Notes: generated by a model from the sequence alone, not told the origin. A DNA stretch of 64,000 nucleotides from an uncultured Clostridia bacterium (GCA_947624485.1 CANQKM010000007.1:1-64000), one strand, 5' to 3'; counted from the stretch's first letter, positions 32,080 to 41,514 are shown. A program made the numbers and translations.

Positions 32080-33105
32080 TTATTGTACCGACGACAGATA
32101 CTCGTCCACGCCCTCGGCTATCGCTCTGCCTATCTCGTCGTGCGACGAGTTCAGTATCGCGAGATCCGAGCTGTTGTCAAAAAATCCTATCTCAAGATAC
32201 GCTATCGGCACGGGACACTTATTGAACAGTATAAGATAGCCCTCGTTTCCTATCGCACCGTTTTCACGAAGTCCCGACGCCGCCGCGACCTTGCCGTTTA
32301 TAATGCTGCCCGCGGCGTTCGACGTTTCAACGTAGTCGGGCGGTATAAGGCTCTGACCGTATGCACCCTCAAGGCTTATGTACGACGTACCCGAACCGCC
32401 GCCGGCGTTTGAGTGTATGCACACGTAAAGCGCCGCGTCGGGCTGCCGCGTTATATCGTTATTCGGGAAGCAGTACGACATACGCTTGTTCATCGACGGG
32501 TTCTGCTCGTTCGATGTGCGAGTAAGACGCACCTCGTAACCCATTGCTTCAAGGTACTGCTTTGCCGCGAGCGTGTTCTGCAGATTTATGTCGGGTTCGG
32601 CGTCACGGTCGCCGTTACCCATGGGGTACCAGCACGAGCCGTTTTCGGGCGCGGTAAGCGTGCAGCCCGAGCCGTGGCAGTCGTCGCCGTACGTGCCGTT
32701 TTTATAGTGCCGCCACTCGCCCCACGAGCCGCGGTCGTCGTTGTACTCGTAGCCCTCCGCCGTCTTTTCGCCGGACGACATTTCGGACGAGGGCTTGCCG
32801 TGTCCCGCGTCAAGCACGACAACGGTCTTTTGCGGCACTGACGGCTCGTTCGTCTTGTCGCCTTCAAGCGCGATCACGCCGTCGTCCTTTTTTTCGGGCG
32901 CGGGCGCGGCTTTTGCGCCAACCTTACTCTCGTCAAGCTCCGGCATCTGCATTTCGGCTATTTTTGTTTCATTCTCCACCCTGTCTTTTTCCATGCCTGT
33001 TTTCACGTTTTGCGTGTAAAACAGCGCGAATATGCAGAACACCACCGACAGCGCGAGATATATCACCGCCAGCTTCAATATCAAATTCAGTTTATTGTCG
33101 TTCAT
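32080..33105 (-). CDS. N-acetylmuramoyl-L-alanine amidase (Amidase_3), membrane-anchored
   Basis: This zinc amidase cuts between MurNAc and L-alanine of peptidoglycan. The 341-residue protein has one N-terminal membrane segment (about 9-30), a charged linker, and an Amidase_3 domain from about residue 94. The zinc ligands are visible as the histidine of LDAGHGK (H102), a glutamate in DAEPDINLQNT, and the histidine of CIHSNAGGG; the catalytic glutamate is in YLEIGFFDN. An insert of about 60 residues rich in G, W and C (two to three cysteines) between the first two ligands is longer than usual. GGAGA precedes the ATG by 8 bases. Its promoter is at 33138-33166. Confidence 0.9.
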   Translation of the reverse strand: MNDNKLNLILKLAVIYLALSVVFCIFALFYTQNVKTGMEKDRVENETKIAEMQMPELDESKVGAKAAPAPEKKDDGVIALEGDKTNEPSVPQKTVVVLDAGHGKPSSEMSSGEKTAEGYEYNDDRGSWGEWRHYKNGTYGDDCHGSGCTLTAPENGSCWYPMGNGDRDAEPDINLQNTLAAKQYLEAMGYEVRLTRTSNEQNPSMNKRMSYCFPNNDITRQPDAALYVCIHSNAGGGSGTSYISLEGAYGQSLIPPDYVETSNAAGSIINGKVAAASGLRENGAIGNEGYLILFNKCPVPIAYLEIGFFDNSSDLAILNSSHDEIGRAIAEGVDEYLSSVQ

Positions 33106-33137
33106 TCAGCGTCTCTCCCATAATCATTCATACGGAT

Positions 33138-33166
33138 ATTTTACCATTATATCGACAAAAATGCAA
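33138..33166 (-). promoter_or_regulatory. promoter of the amidase-alcohol dehydrogenase operon
   Basis: On the minus strand TTGCAT (33166-33161) and TAAAAT (33143-33138) are 17 bases apart, the same two hexamers as at the mraZ promoter. A TATAAT lies within the spacer with a weaker TTGGTA 16 bases before it. Confidence 0.65.
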
Positions 33167-33179
33167 GTACCAAGACACG

Positions 33180-33209
33180 AAAAAAGCGCGAACCCCGAAG
33201 GATCCGCGC
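33180..33209 (-). terminator. terminator of the PL11-Ig lyase gene
   Basis: On the minus strand a 10 bp stem with two G-T pairs closes a UUCG tetraloop (arms 33200-33209 and 33186-33195) and is followed by a run of T residues. It lies 13 bases beyond the stop codon of the lyase gene. Confidence 0.88.
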
Positions 33210-33221
33210 CTTTTACCTTAT

Positions 33222-36200
33222 TTACTCATACTGCGCCGCAGGTACAGCGGGCTTTAACCCGTTTTCACCGAGACCGTTCCACATAAACAGCTTCACCTTA
33301 CAGCCGCTTACGTCATTGTCAAACGTCAAATCGCCCGTGCAAACCTTGTTCGCAGTGAAATTGCCGAGTGACGAAATATCAGCCCACTTAACCTCCTTAA
33401 GCGCGGTTCCGTCATACAGCGCGCCGATTATTTTATCGTCGCCCGACGCAGCCGCAAATTCGGCAGTCACCGTCTTACCGCCCGCGGAAGCAACCGCAAC
33501 ATACGGCTCTACCTCCTGATTCTGCTCCGCGCCCTCAACGAATTGAAGGACGGTAAGATTATCAAGTCCGTTGGGATAGTTCCAGTCGCCTATTACGGTC
33601 AGTGCCTGCATACCGAATGAAACACTGTCAAACGTGTCTTCGGAGTCAAATGCGAAATCTGCCGGCAGAGCCACGTCTGCGCCGTCAAGCTTAAAGCTCT
33701 TTACCTCATTTGTCGCCGTGTCGACAACCAAATGCACATTCTTGGTATAAGTGCTGCCGCTCGCGCCCTTAAACAGCTCCGTTTCCCCGTACGTTTCACC
33801 GCCGTCTGTACTGAGCAGTATTTGATAATATCTGTTCCAACCCAAACGCAGCTTTGAACCGAACTGAATATACTCATAGTTGGTATCGCTGCCATTCTTT
33901 GAGCCGTTCGGACTTAAGCCGGTATACCAGTCAAGGTCATACGTCACAAGCGCGTCCTCAGCAATGTCAAACGTCTTTGTCGCGCTGTAAGAACCGCCGG
34001 GGTTGGGGGGATTATACCAAATTCTGTTATTTGCTGCATCAACCGCCGGCGCAGCCACTGTTTCACCCTCAAGCGTCCAGTCCGAAACGTCCGCGTCTGT
34101 CCACTTGTTGGCGTCAAGTGTTGCCTTATCGTAAAGCTTGCTGCCCACACCGTCCGAGGGAAGAGCCTGCTGATACACTAAGTTGCTTATACTCGGCGTT
34201 ACAGTCACAGTTGCGTTATCCTTATCTTTTGTCGTATACATCTTAAGAGCCGCAAATTTCGCGCCGTTAAGATTAAATGTCTTTTCATACACGTCACCGC
34301 TGCCGTCACCGCCAGTAATTCTTGCGGTTGCGCTGTCTGCGGTATAGTTAAACTCTATATCAACCTTCCATGTAGACATACTTCTGCCGAACGGACTGTT
34401 ACTGTTATTCTCTACAAGCTTCCAATCGCTTGAAGCGGTTTTTTCTTCTTCGGTTCCTACCTGACTCTTGGTCGCCTGTGCGCTTGACGTTTGAGCCTGC
34501 GACACTCTAAGAATATTATTGTTGCTTTCATCGAGGAATTGTATTCCGTACGTGTATTCGTGTCCCGTAAAGTTTACGCCTCCGCTTGAACTGCCGTCAA
34601 CGCGCTGACCTCCCGTATTAAACCTAAACGAGAGCTTAGCCTGACCTTCATTCATTACCTCAAACGTCTTTTGAACCGACGCGCCCGCCGTGGCGGCTTT
34701 CTGGTTAATCGATGCCGATTTTGCGTCGGTTGTTATTGTCGTTTCGGTACTCTCGCCCTCTTTTGTAAATTCGTTTGTACCCGTCTTGTCGGTCACCTTA
34801 CCAGCGACACTGACGATTTTTTCGCCCATGAAGCCGCCCTCGGCTGTCACGGCTCTGATAATCGCGCTGCCCGGGCCTGCGCCGGTAACAACGCCGTCCG
34901 AGTCAACCGCTGCCACATTCGGATTTGTTGACGACCAGTTGATCGTCTTAACCGTCGCATTTGACGGAACTACGCTCGCGTTTATTTTAGCCGTGCCGCC
35001 CTGCATGATCGTGATATTGTCGTAGCCGGGCATCTGAATACCCGTTACGTCTGTGGCGTAAACCTCAACTTGGCACTGCGCCGAGAATGTGCCTTTTGTC
35101 GTGTCCTTTGCCGTTGCCGTGATAGTAGCCGTACCCTTGCCGACAGCCTTGATAGTGCCGTTTGCAACGGTCGCCACATTCTCGTCCGAGGTAGACCATG
35201 TTACCGTTTTCTTGTCAGCGTTGTCCGGCTCGATAATCGCCTGAATAAGCTCCGATTCGCCCTTTTCAAGCCTTACGCTGTCCTTTGAAAGCGATATGCC
35301 CGTTACGGGAGTTGTTATTTCCGTAGTCGCGTACTTAACCTTTGTAAACGGCGTTGCCGGAGCGAGGTAATTGAGCTTGTTACCGCTCGCGTCCGTCGCA
35401 AGCGCAGCCGAGCCTATGTAGTAGCTCGTGTGCGGCGGCTGGTTGTACGCTACATTCTGCCATGCTATCGCCTCTCTGTACTGGCAGTCGTGCATAAGCG
35501 TCGTGAGGCGGTAATCAGTCGGCTGAACTGACGTGAATATTCTGAGCGCAGCCTGCTCCGTTACCCCCACGCCGTCATTTACCGGCATAATTATTTCCTC
35601 GCGCCAGTCGCCCCAAAGGTCGGCAACAAGCGACGGGTTAGCCTTTGTGCTGTTATTTGAAGATCCGCTTACGCTGTAACCCAAATTATCATCGTAAAAT
35701 CTTCTTGAAACTCCCGTGTCCGCGTAATATTTCAGTATTATATTATCATCAAATACTTCTCTGCCCAAATCGCCGTCCCAATAAACAAGACCGTTTACTC
35801 TCGCTGAAAATTTATCTTTCGATGTTGTTCCCGGAGGCGTTTCGTTAACTTGCTCGCCTTTTAAGTTATACACACCTGTATGATAACTGTCCCATGCGAG
35901 CGCAAGCGCATCCGGATTTTTACTTGCGTATGCGTCGTCGATATTATCCATAACGCCGCGTCCTACGTCGGGCCATGTCGGATTGCCGTTCTTGTCAGCC
36001 TTACCGTCTTTATTAACAGTCAGCTTAAATAAAGAGCTGTCGCCGCCTTTGCTCGGTCGTCTGAAGTTCGCACCTGTTCTCATGCTATCCGATGTGTCCT
36101 CTTTAACCGAGAACACCTCCTGCCAGCCGTCATTATCGAAGTCATTTGTGTGCATAGCGTCGCCGTGTCCCATGCGCGTATTGTCAACCATAGTCTGTCC

Positions 36201-37553
36201 GTCGTCGTCAAGGGTTGCCGAGCCGTATACGATTTCGTCCTTGCCGTCGTTGTCCACATCAGCTATTGAAAGATTGTGGTTACCCTGTCCAAACATGACG
36301 TCCGCGCTGTTTGTTCCCGCTTTATGCTCCCAGAGCATTGAAAGCGTTGAGCCGTCCCAGTTATACGCGCGCAGACAGGACTCGTCGTAATAGCCGCGGC
36401 ACATGATAAGGCTCGGGTGAACGCCGTCAAGGTACGCTACGCCCGCGAGATATCTTTCGCTTCTGTTATATGTTTCCTCTCCGCTGTGACGTTTATCGCC
36501 CCATGTCGAAAACGTATCATAAGGAATGTACTCCGTGGTATAAAGAGCCTTGCCGGTCTCGCCTTCAAATATTGTGAGGTACTGCGTGAACGGATTTTTA
36601 CCCTTAAGTCTGCCGCTCGTGCCGATGTAAGACGCTTCATTGTCCACATTTCTTATTTCGTCGCTGTCTCCAACTTTGGAAACGTATTCGCCGGTGCCGT
36701 CTTTTGAACCCGGCGCTGTTTTCATCGCTATTTCCGACTTGCCGTCACCGTCAAAGTCATAGACGATAAACTGTGTATAATGCTGACCTGCGGTAACATT
36801 TTTGCCGAGGTCTATGCGCCACTTATAGCCGTCGTTATCAGAATCTATTTCGTACGCATCTATGTATACATTTCCCGTATAGTCCGCGCCCGCGCTGTCC
36901 TTTGAATCCTGCGGATCCCATTTTAAGACAATTTCGTAATCGCCGTCGCCGTCGAGATCGCCGAGGCTCGCGTCATTTGCGCCGCCTATATTTCCTTCAC
37001 CGCTGACTCTTGTTCTTCTGTATGTAGATGTTTTTCCGTCGCCCATTCTTTCAACGTCATCGGGTATTTGTATAGGAATGTCAACGTATGAAAACGCGTT
37101 CGGCTCACTTGTGCCGGTGTCTACATTGCTGCCTCTCGCGGTTCTGAACGTGCCCTGCGGCTTTACCCATCCGCTGTCAACCGGCTGCTGTCCGGATACC
37201 ACGACCTGATATTCGCTGCTTGCCGTGCCGCTCGCGTCAATATAATTCGTAGCTTTGCCGCCGTCTATAGTGGCTATTTTTGTGCTTGTTCCTTTTCTGT
37301 AAATGTCGTAAGCGGTAGTCGCCAAATCCTCCGTACCGAAAACACGCCACGACAGATACACACCGCCGGTACTTATGTTATTTTGTGCGCTCGCTGTCAC
37401 AACCGTTGCAATAAGTCCGCGGTTCAGCTTTTCCATTTGCCGCTCGTACTGCGTCGTGTTCGCTCCGTCAGCAAGTGCCGTTACGGAAAGTGACGCGCAT
37501 ACCGTGCCTGTCATCGCGATACACAGAAGCGCGCTTATGATCCTTTTCCTCAT
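33222..37553 (-). CDS. secreted PL11 rhamnogalacturonan lyase with two Big_2 domains and C-terminal beta modules
   Basis: This multi-domain enzyme of 1443 residues is the second rhamnogalacturonan I lyase in the window. A signal peptide (about 1-29) is followed by the PL11 propeller (about 35-735) with DLDGDGDYEIVLKWDP, DFDGDGKSEIAMKTAPG, DVDNDGKDEIV and QPPHTSYYIG. Two bacterial Ig-like (Big_2) domains lie at about 748-830 and 832-915, beginning VTGISLSKDSVRLEKGE and VTGIQMPGYDNITIMQG. Beyond about residue 930 are two or three beta-rich modules that may bind carbohydrate, and a short C-terminal domain; there is no LPxTG or SLH anchor. The frame continues upstream, but GGAGA is 7 bases before the ATG at 37553. 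Confidence 0.93.
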   Translation of the reverse strand: MRKRIISALLCIAMTGTVCASLSVTALADGANTTQYERQMEKLNRGLIATVVTASAQNNISTGGVYLSWRVFGTEDLATTAYDIYRKGTSTKIATIDGGKATNYIDASGTASSEYQVVVSGQQPVDSGWVKPQGTFRTARGSNVDTGTSEPNAFSYVDIPIQIPDDVERMGDGKTSTYRRTRVSGEGNIGGANDASLGDLDGDGDYEIVLKWDPQDSKDSAGADYTGNVYIDAYEIDSDNDGYKWRIDLGKNVTAGQHYTQFIVYDFDGDGKSEIAMKTAPGSKDGTGEYVSKVGDSDEIRNVDNEASYIGTSGRLKGKNPFTQYLTIFEGETGKALYTTEYIPYDTFSTWGDKRHSGEETYNRSERYLAGVAYLDGVHPSLIMCRGYYDESCLRAYNWDGSTLSMLWEHKAGTNSADVMFGQGNHNLSIADVDNDGKDEIVYGSATLDDDGQTMVDNTRMGHGDAMHTNDFDNDGWQEVFSVKEDTSDSMRTGANFRRPSKGGDSSLFKLTVNKDGKADKNGNPTWPDVGRGVMDNIDDAYASKNPDALALAWDSYHTGVYNLKGEQVNETPPGTTSKDKFSARVNGLVYWDGDLGREVFDDNIILKYYADTGVSRRFYDDNLGYSVSGSSNNSTKANPSLVADLWGDWREEIIMPVNDGVGVTEQAALRIFTSVQPTDYRLTTLMHDCQYREAIAWQNVAYNQPPHTSYYIGSAALATDASGNKLNYLAPATPFTKVKYATTEITTPVTGISLSKDSVRLEKGESELIQAIIEPDNADKKTVTWSTSDENVATVANGTIKAVGKGTATITATAKDTTKGTFSAQCQVEVYATDVTGIQMPGYDNITIMQGGTAKINASVVPSNATVKTINWSSTNPNVAAVDSDGVVTGAGPGSAIIRAVTAEGGFMGEKIVSVAGKVTDKTGTNEFTKEGESTETTITTDAKSASINQKAATAGASVQKTFEVMNEGQAKLSFRFNTGGQRVDGSSSGGVNFTGHEYTYGIQFLDESNNNILRVSQAQTSSAQATKSQVGTEEEKTASSDWKLVENNSNSPFGRSMSTWKVDIEFNYTADSATARITGGDGSGDVYEKTFNLNGAKFAALKMYTTKDKDNATVTVTPSISNLVYQQALPSDGVGSKLYDKATLDANKWTDADVSDWTLEGETVAAPAVDAANNRIWYNPPNPGGSYSATKTFDIAEDALVTYDLDWYTGLSPNGSKNGSDTNYEYIQFGSKLRLGWNRYYQILLSTDGGETYGETELFKGASGSTYTKNVHLVVDTATNEVKSFKLDGADVALPADFAFDSEDTFDSVSFGMQALTVIGDWNYPNGLDNLTVLQFVEGAEQNQEVEPYVAVASAGGKTVTAEFAAASGDDKIIGALYDGTALKEVKWADISSLGNFTANKVCTGDLTFDNDVSGCKVKLFMWNGLGENGLKPAVPAAQYE

Positions 37554-37590
37554 AATATATTCTCCTTCTCTATAGTTTCTTAATAGTTCT

Positions 37591-37619
37591 ATTTTACTAC
37601 AAATCAAGAAATTTCTCAA
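37591..37619 (-). promoter_or_regulatory. promoter of the PL11-Ig lyase gene
   Basis: On the minus strand TTGAGA (37619-37614) and TAAAAT (37596-37591) are 17 bases apart. The leader to the start codon is about 30 bases. Confidence 0.65.
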
Positions 37620-37653
37620 CAGAATTGACAATTTATTTTTTCTCCGTTATATA

Positions 37654-37681
37654 CAAAAAATTACACTAAATTTGTGCAATT
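37654..37681 (-). terminator. weak AT-rich terminator after spoIID
   Basis: On the minus strand AATTGCAC and GTGTAATT pair (one G-T) around a 7-base loop and are followed by five T residues. It starts 12 bases after the spoIID stop. The stem is AT-rich, so it may be leaky into the lyase gene. Confidence 0.5.
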
Positions 37682-37692
37682 TGGCAATAAGG

Positions 37693-38622
37693 CTACTTCT
37701 TCACTATTTCGATCCCCGTGTAGTACGTTTTCAGTATCTCATCGTACTTGCTCCCGTTTTTCGCCATGTAGTCCGCGCCGTACTGGCTCATGCCAACGCC
37801 GTGACCGTAGCCGCGCACGCTCATGATAACGTTGCCGTCCTTTTCGGTAAGCTCGGCATTTGTGGAGCGCAGTCCGTACATCGTACGGAAGTCCGTGCCG
37901 CGCACGCTCACGCCGCCGATTTTAATCGTTATTATGCCGCCGGCTTTGCTGCGCTCGATGTCCGAGAAAAGCGGGTTCGACCAGTCCGTGCCGTCGAGCG
38001 TTTCCTCGGCGGTAGCCTTGAAGTCCTCGGCGCTTAAAGTGAGGGAGCTTAGGTATTTGGGCGACTCGATGTCGCCGACGCTCGGCACGCTTTGAAGGTA
38101 CGGCACGTCGCTGCCCCACACGTCAACAGCCGCCTCCGTCGCACCGGAGGACGTGGAGTGGAACAGCGCGGATATTATTTCGCCGTTGTAAGTCATGTAC
38201 TCACCCGTCGTCTCGTTCACGGCGGAAATGATGTTGTCGGGCGGTTCGCGGTCGGTGTACGCCTGGCAGTGGGTGTAGTCAGTGCATACCGCCGCGCCGT
38301 TGTGGCTTTCGGAGATGCTGCCCGACGCAAGCTGCTCCATGCGCGAATACAGGTACGTGCGTGCCGCGACCGCCTGCGCCTTAAGCGCCTCGTACTCAAA
38401 ATCCGCCGGCATTTCGGCTGCGACAACGCCCGTGAGGTACTCGTTTATGTCCATGTCCGCCACTCTGCCCTCGTCCGACAGGTACACCGCGACCGTTCCA
38501 GCGTCGTCGGGCGGCTCGTACTCCTTCGGTACGCCGAGCCTGCCCGCGAGCCTCACGATGCAGAGCGGTAAAATAAGCGTTATGAATATCACGATAAACA
38601 GAATTACAAGCAGTTTTTTCAT
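37693..38622 (-). CDS. spoIID: stage II sporulation protein D (peptidoglycan lytic transglycosylase)
   Basis: SpoIID degrades peptidoglycan glycan strands during engulfment, working with SpoIIM and SpoIIP in the mother cell membrane. The 309-residue protein has an N-terminal membrane anchor (about 3-25), the catalytic region GVVAAEMPADFEYEALKAQA with the presumed catalytic E70, the HSTSSG motif near 154-159 and the C-terminal GYGHGVGMSQYGA signature (about 270-282). Length and layout are normal. No other engulfment gene is near. The Shine-Dalgarno sequence is weak (GGCGGA), which is unusual in this window. The gene supports a spore-forming life style. Confidence 0.94.
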   Translation of the reverse strand: MKKLLVILFIVIFITLILPLCIVRLAGRLGVPKEYEPPDDAGTVAVYLSDEGRVADMDINEYLTGVVAAEMPADFEYEALKAQAVAARTYLYSRMEQLASGSISESHNGAAVCTDYTHCQAYTDREPPDNIISAVNETTGEYMTYNGEIISALFHSTSSGATEAAVDVWGSDVPYLQSVPSVGDIESPKYLSSLTLSAEDFKATAEETLDGTDWSNPLFSDIERSKAGGIITIKIGGVSVRGTDFRTMYGLRSTNAELTEKDGNVIMSVRGYGHGVGMSQYGADYMAKNGSKYDEILKTYYTGIEIVKK

Positions 38623-38673
38623 TCACATTCCGCCTTTATTTTTGTTTTACATATCATTCTATTTTCACGCCGC

Positions 38674-38700
38674 AAAAAAAAGAACCCTCGAGGGGTTCTT
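38674..38700 (-). terminator. terminator of glmS
   Basis: AAGAACCC (38680-38687) and GGGTTCTT (38693-38700) flank a 5-base loop; on the minus strand the hairpin is followed by at least seven T residues. It is 11 bases beyond the glmS stop. Confidence 0.88.
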
Positions 38701-38711
38701 GTAATTTATGA

Positions 38712-40538
38712 TTATTCGACCGTTACGGACTTTGCGAGGTTGCGCGGCTTGTCGATGTCGCAGCCCTTGTTTGAAGCGACGTAGTAGCCGAAAAGCTGCA
38801 GCGGTATCACAGACAGTGACGGCAGCAGCATCTCGTGCGCCGTAGGGATTTTTATAACGTGGTCGGCGACGTCGCCCATGTGGTCGTGTTCCTTTGTCGT
38901 GACGCCCATTACGACCGCGCCGCGCGCCTTTACCTCCTTGACGTTTGAAACTGTCTTGTCGAAAAGCTCACGTCCCGTCGCGAGCGCGACAACGAGCGTT
39001 CCGTCCTCGATAAGCGAGATCGTGCCGTGCTTCAGTTCGCCCGCGGCGTACGCTTCGCTGTGTATGTACGATATTTCCTTAAGCTTCAGCGAGCCTTCGA
39101 GCGATACGGCGTAGTCGAGGTTCCTGCCTATGAAGAATATCGAATGGCAGTTGTAGAACTTTGACGCGAGGTACTGCACCTCTTTCTTATTTTTGAGTAT
39201 TTCCTCGACCTTTTCGGGCAGCGCTTCGATTTCGGCTATAAAGTCCGCGTACTCCTTATCGGTAAGTCTGCCGAGCTTTTCAGCCATGTACGCCGCGATG
39301 AGGTATATTACCGCAAGCTGCGTGCTGTACGCCTTCGTTGTCGCGACGGCTATTTCGGGGCCCGCCCACGTGTATATAACGTCGTCGGACGCGTTCGCTA
39401 TCGCGCTGCCGACAACGTTTACGATTGACATTACCCTTGCGCCGCGCGATTTCGCTTCCTTGAGCGCGGCGAGCGTGTCAGCCGTTTCACCCGACTGGCT
39501 TATCACTATAACGAGGTCGTTTTTGCCGATTATCGGATCGCAGTAACGAAATTCCGACGCCACCTGTACCTCAACGGGTATGCGGCACATTTTCTCAATG
39601 ACGTACTTGCCCACAACGCCGACATGGTACGCGCTGCCGCACGCGGCTATGTATATCTTGTTTATGCCCTTTATATCGTCGGCTGTGAGTGATATGTCGT
39701 CAAGCACGACCTTGCCGTCCTTTATTCTGGGGCTTATCGTGTCGCGCAGAGCCTTGGGCTGCTCCTCGATTTCCTTCATCATAAAATGTTCGTAGCCGCC
39801 CTTTTCAGCCGCGCTTACGTCCCAGTCGACCGTGAATTTTTCCTTTTTAACTTCCTCTCTGTCGGTGTTGTAAACCTTTACGCCGTCCTTTTTAAGCACG
39901 ACAATCTCGTTGTCCTCGAGGTAGTAAATGTCTCTCGTGTGCTTCAATATCGCCGTAACGTCCGAAGCTATGAAGTTTTCGTTATTTCCCAGTCCGACAA
40001 TCAGCGGACTTGCCTTACGCACCGCCACAAAGCTGTCGGGGTAGTCGGAGCAAAGCACGCCGAGTGCGTAAGAGCCTTCGACGCGGTTTATGACCTTTAT
40101 GACAGCCTCCATTATGTCGCCCTTGTAGTAATACTCGAAAAGGTGGGCGATAACCTCGGTGTCTGTTTCGCTGATAAACTCAAAGCCCTTTTCGGTAAGG
40201 CGCTTTTTGAGCGAGATGTAGTTTTCTATAATGCCGTTATGCACGACCGCGAAACGTCCCGACATCGACACGTGCGGGTGGGCGTTCTCGTCCGACGGCT
40301 CGCCGTGCGTCGCCCAGCGCGTGTGACCTATTCCCATCGTTCCCGGCACGCTTTCACCGTTATTCGTTTTATCGGCGAGTACCTTAAGCCTTCCCTTAGC
40401 CTTTGCGACGTCTATGTGTCCTTCGTTGAATATAGCGATACCCGCGCTGTCATAGCCCCTGTATTCGAGCTTTGAAAGCCCTTCGAGCAGTATCGGCGCG
40501 GCTTGATTTTCTCCTATGTAGCCAACTATTCCGCACAT
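38712..40538 (-). CDS. glmS: glutamine--fructose-6-phosphate aminotransferase
   Basis: GlmS makes glucosamine-6-phosphate, the entry point to peptidoglycan amino sugars. The 608-residue cytoplasmic enzyme begins MCGIVGYIG, with the N-terminal nucleophile cysteine, and has the glutaminase pattern HTRWATHGEPS near residues 75-85. Two SIS domains follow (about 285-430 and 455-600), with VISQSGETADTLAAL, and the protein ends in AKSVTVE as in the family. The open frame reaches 40601, but GGAGG lies 7 bases before the ATG at 40538 and Cys2 must follow the initiator. The leader is only about 28 bases, so the glmS ribozyme found in many Firmicutes is not present. Confidence 0.97.
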   Translation of the reverse strand: MCGIVGYIGENQAAPILLEGLSKLEYRGYDSAGIAIFNEGHIDVAKAKGRLKVLADKTNNGESVPGTMGIGHTRWATHGEPSDENAHPHVSMSGRFAVVHNGIIENYISLKKRLTEKGFEFISETDTEVIAHLFEYYYKGDIMEAVIKVINRVEGSYALGVLCSDYPDSFVAVRKASPLIVGLGNNENFIASDVTAILKHTRDIYYLEDNEIVVLKKDGVKVYNTDREEVKKEKFTVDWDVSAAEKGGYEHFMMKEIEEQPKALRDTISPRIKDGKVVLDDISLTADDIKGINKIYIAACGSAYHVGVVGKYVIEKMCRIPVEVQVASEFRYCDPIIGKNDLVIVISQSGETADTLAALKEAKSRGARVMSIVNVVGSAIANASDDVIYTWAGPEIAVATTKAYSTQLAVIYLIAAYMAEKLGRLTDKEYADFIAEIEALPEKVEEILKNKKEVQYLASKFYNCHSIFFIGRNLDYAVSLEGSLKLKEISYIHSEAYAAGELKHGTISLIEDGTLVVALATGRELFDKTVSNVKEVKARGAVVMGVTTKEHDHMGDVADHVIKIPTAHEMLLPSLSVIPLQLFGYYVASNKGCDIDKPRNLAKSVTVE

Positions 40539-40572
40539 AAAAAATCCTCCTGTCAGATTTGTATATAGATTT

Positions 40573-40601
40573 ATTTTATACCATGCGGCGGCGTTTTTCA
40601 A
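40573..40601 (-). promoter_or_regulatory. promoter of glmS
   Basis: On the minus strand TTGAAA (40601-40596) and TAAAAT (40578-40573) are 17 bases apart. The predicted leader of about 28 bases leaves no room for a ribozyme. Confidence 0.75.
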
Positions 40602-40661
40602 TCCTTTTTTGAAAATGTAACTTAAATGTTAGTTTTTCCCTCGAAATTTGCCGATGATGTG

Positions 40662-40680
40662 TATAAATATGGTATTTATA
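40662..40680. promoter_or_regulatory. perfect inverted repeat before the BofC-like gene
   Basis: TATAAATA (40662-40669) and TATTTATA (40673-40680) are separated by TGG. The repeat lies 36 bases before the start codon and could be an operator or contain a -10 element; no good -35 box is visible. Confidence 0.4.
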
Positions 40681-40715
40681 GGTAATACTTCAATAAAAAA
40701 CACGGAGGAATTATT

Positions 40716-41081
40716 ATGAAATTAAAGAATACGCTGATTATTTCTTCATATGTATTACTTGTGGCTCTGCTGTTTTCGGGGAGCTACGTGCTTGGAAGAA
40801 GCACCGTTCGCCGAGACGCGCCCGAGCCGACAGCCGAACCCGCCGCCGAAACGGTCGAAACGGTAACGGAGGACGAGGTTAAAGCGCCGTTTTACGAGGT
40901 CGTTATGGAGGACGGCAAGCTCATCATCTACAAGTGCATCGGCAACACGAAAAGCATCATTGCGAGCGAGGAAGTGAGCGAGAGCATTTTCCCGAAAGAC
41001 GACGTTAAAGAGCTTAAAAAGGGCGTAAAATTCGACAGGCTCGACGGCGCGCAGCAGATGTTCGAGAACTTTGTATCTTAA
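40716..41081 (+). CDS. small membrane-anchored protein with BofC-like C-terminal domain
   Basis: This 121-residue protein has an N-terminal membrane segment (about 7-26), a Pro-Glu-Ala-Thr linker (35-52) and a compact C-terminal domain. The domain pattern (YEVVMEDGKLIIYKC ... ESIFPKDDVKELKKGVKF ... LDGAQQMFENF) resembles the BofC C-terminal domain of small Clostridia proteins, where a basic reading is that the domain sits outside the membrane. In Bacillus, BofC restrains a forespore signalling protease, but I cannot transfer that role. GGAGG is 7 bases before the ATG. It is a single gene between glmS and groES. Confidence 0.65.
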   Translation: MKLKNTLIISSYVLLVALLFSGSYVLGRSTVRRDAPEPTAEPAAETVETVTEDEVKAPFYEVVMEDGKLIIYKCIGNTKSIIASEEVSESIFPKDDVKELKKGVKFDRLDGAQQMFENFVS

Positions 41082-41115
41082 ATGTGAACAATTTATGAAA
41101 TATTCGTCTCCCCTA

Positions 41116-41144
41116 TTGACAATTTATGCGCGCGGTGGTAAATT
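41116..41144 (+). promoter_or_regulatory. sigma-A promoter of groES-groEL
   Basis: TTGACA (41116-41121) and TAAATT (41139-41144) are 17 bases apart. The CIRCE operator begins 8 bases after the -10 box, over the expected start site. Confidence 0.75.
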
Positions 41145-41151
41145 ATACTTG

Positions 41152-41178
41152 TTAGCACTCGAAGGGGTTGAGTGCTAA
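41152..41178 (+). promoter_or_regulatory. CIRCE operator (HrcA binding site)
   Basis: TTAGCACTC-N9-GAGTGCTAA is an exact match to the CIRCE consensus. HrcA bound here represses the chaperonin operon until heat or unfolded protein titrates GroEL. hrcA itself is not in the window. Confidence 0.97.
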
Positions 41179-41202
41179 CAAGCTTATGTAAATACAATTT
41201 AG

Positions 41203-41499
<297 letters not shown>

Positions 41500-41514
41500 A
41501 AATACGGGAGGTAA

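Noticed and set aside
30912..32225. 437-codon plus-strand open frame opposite the iron alcohol dehydrogenase
   Set aside because: Arg/His-rich shadow of a well-supported gene on the other strand.
40539..40601. glmS ribozyme
   Set aside because: The promoter lies within 65 bases of the start codon and no ribozyme core is present.
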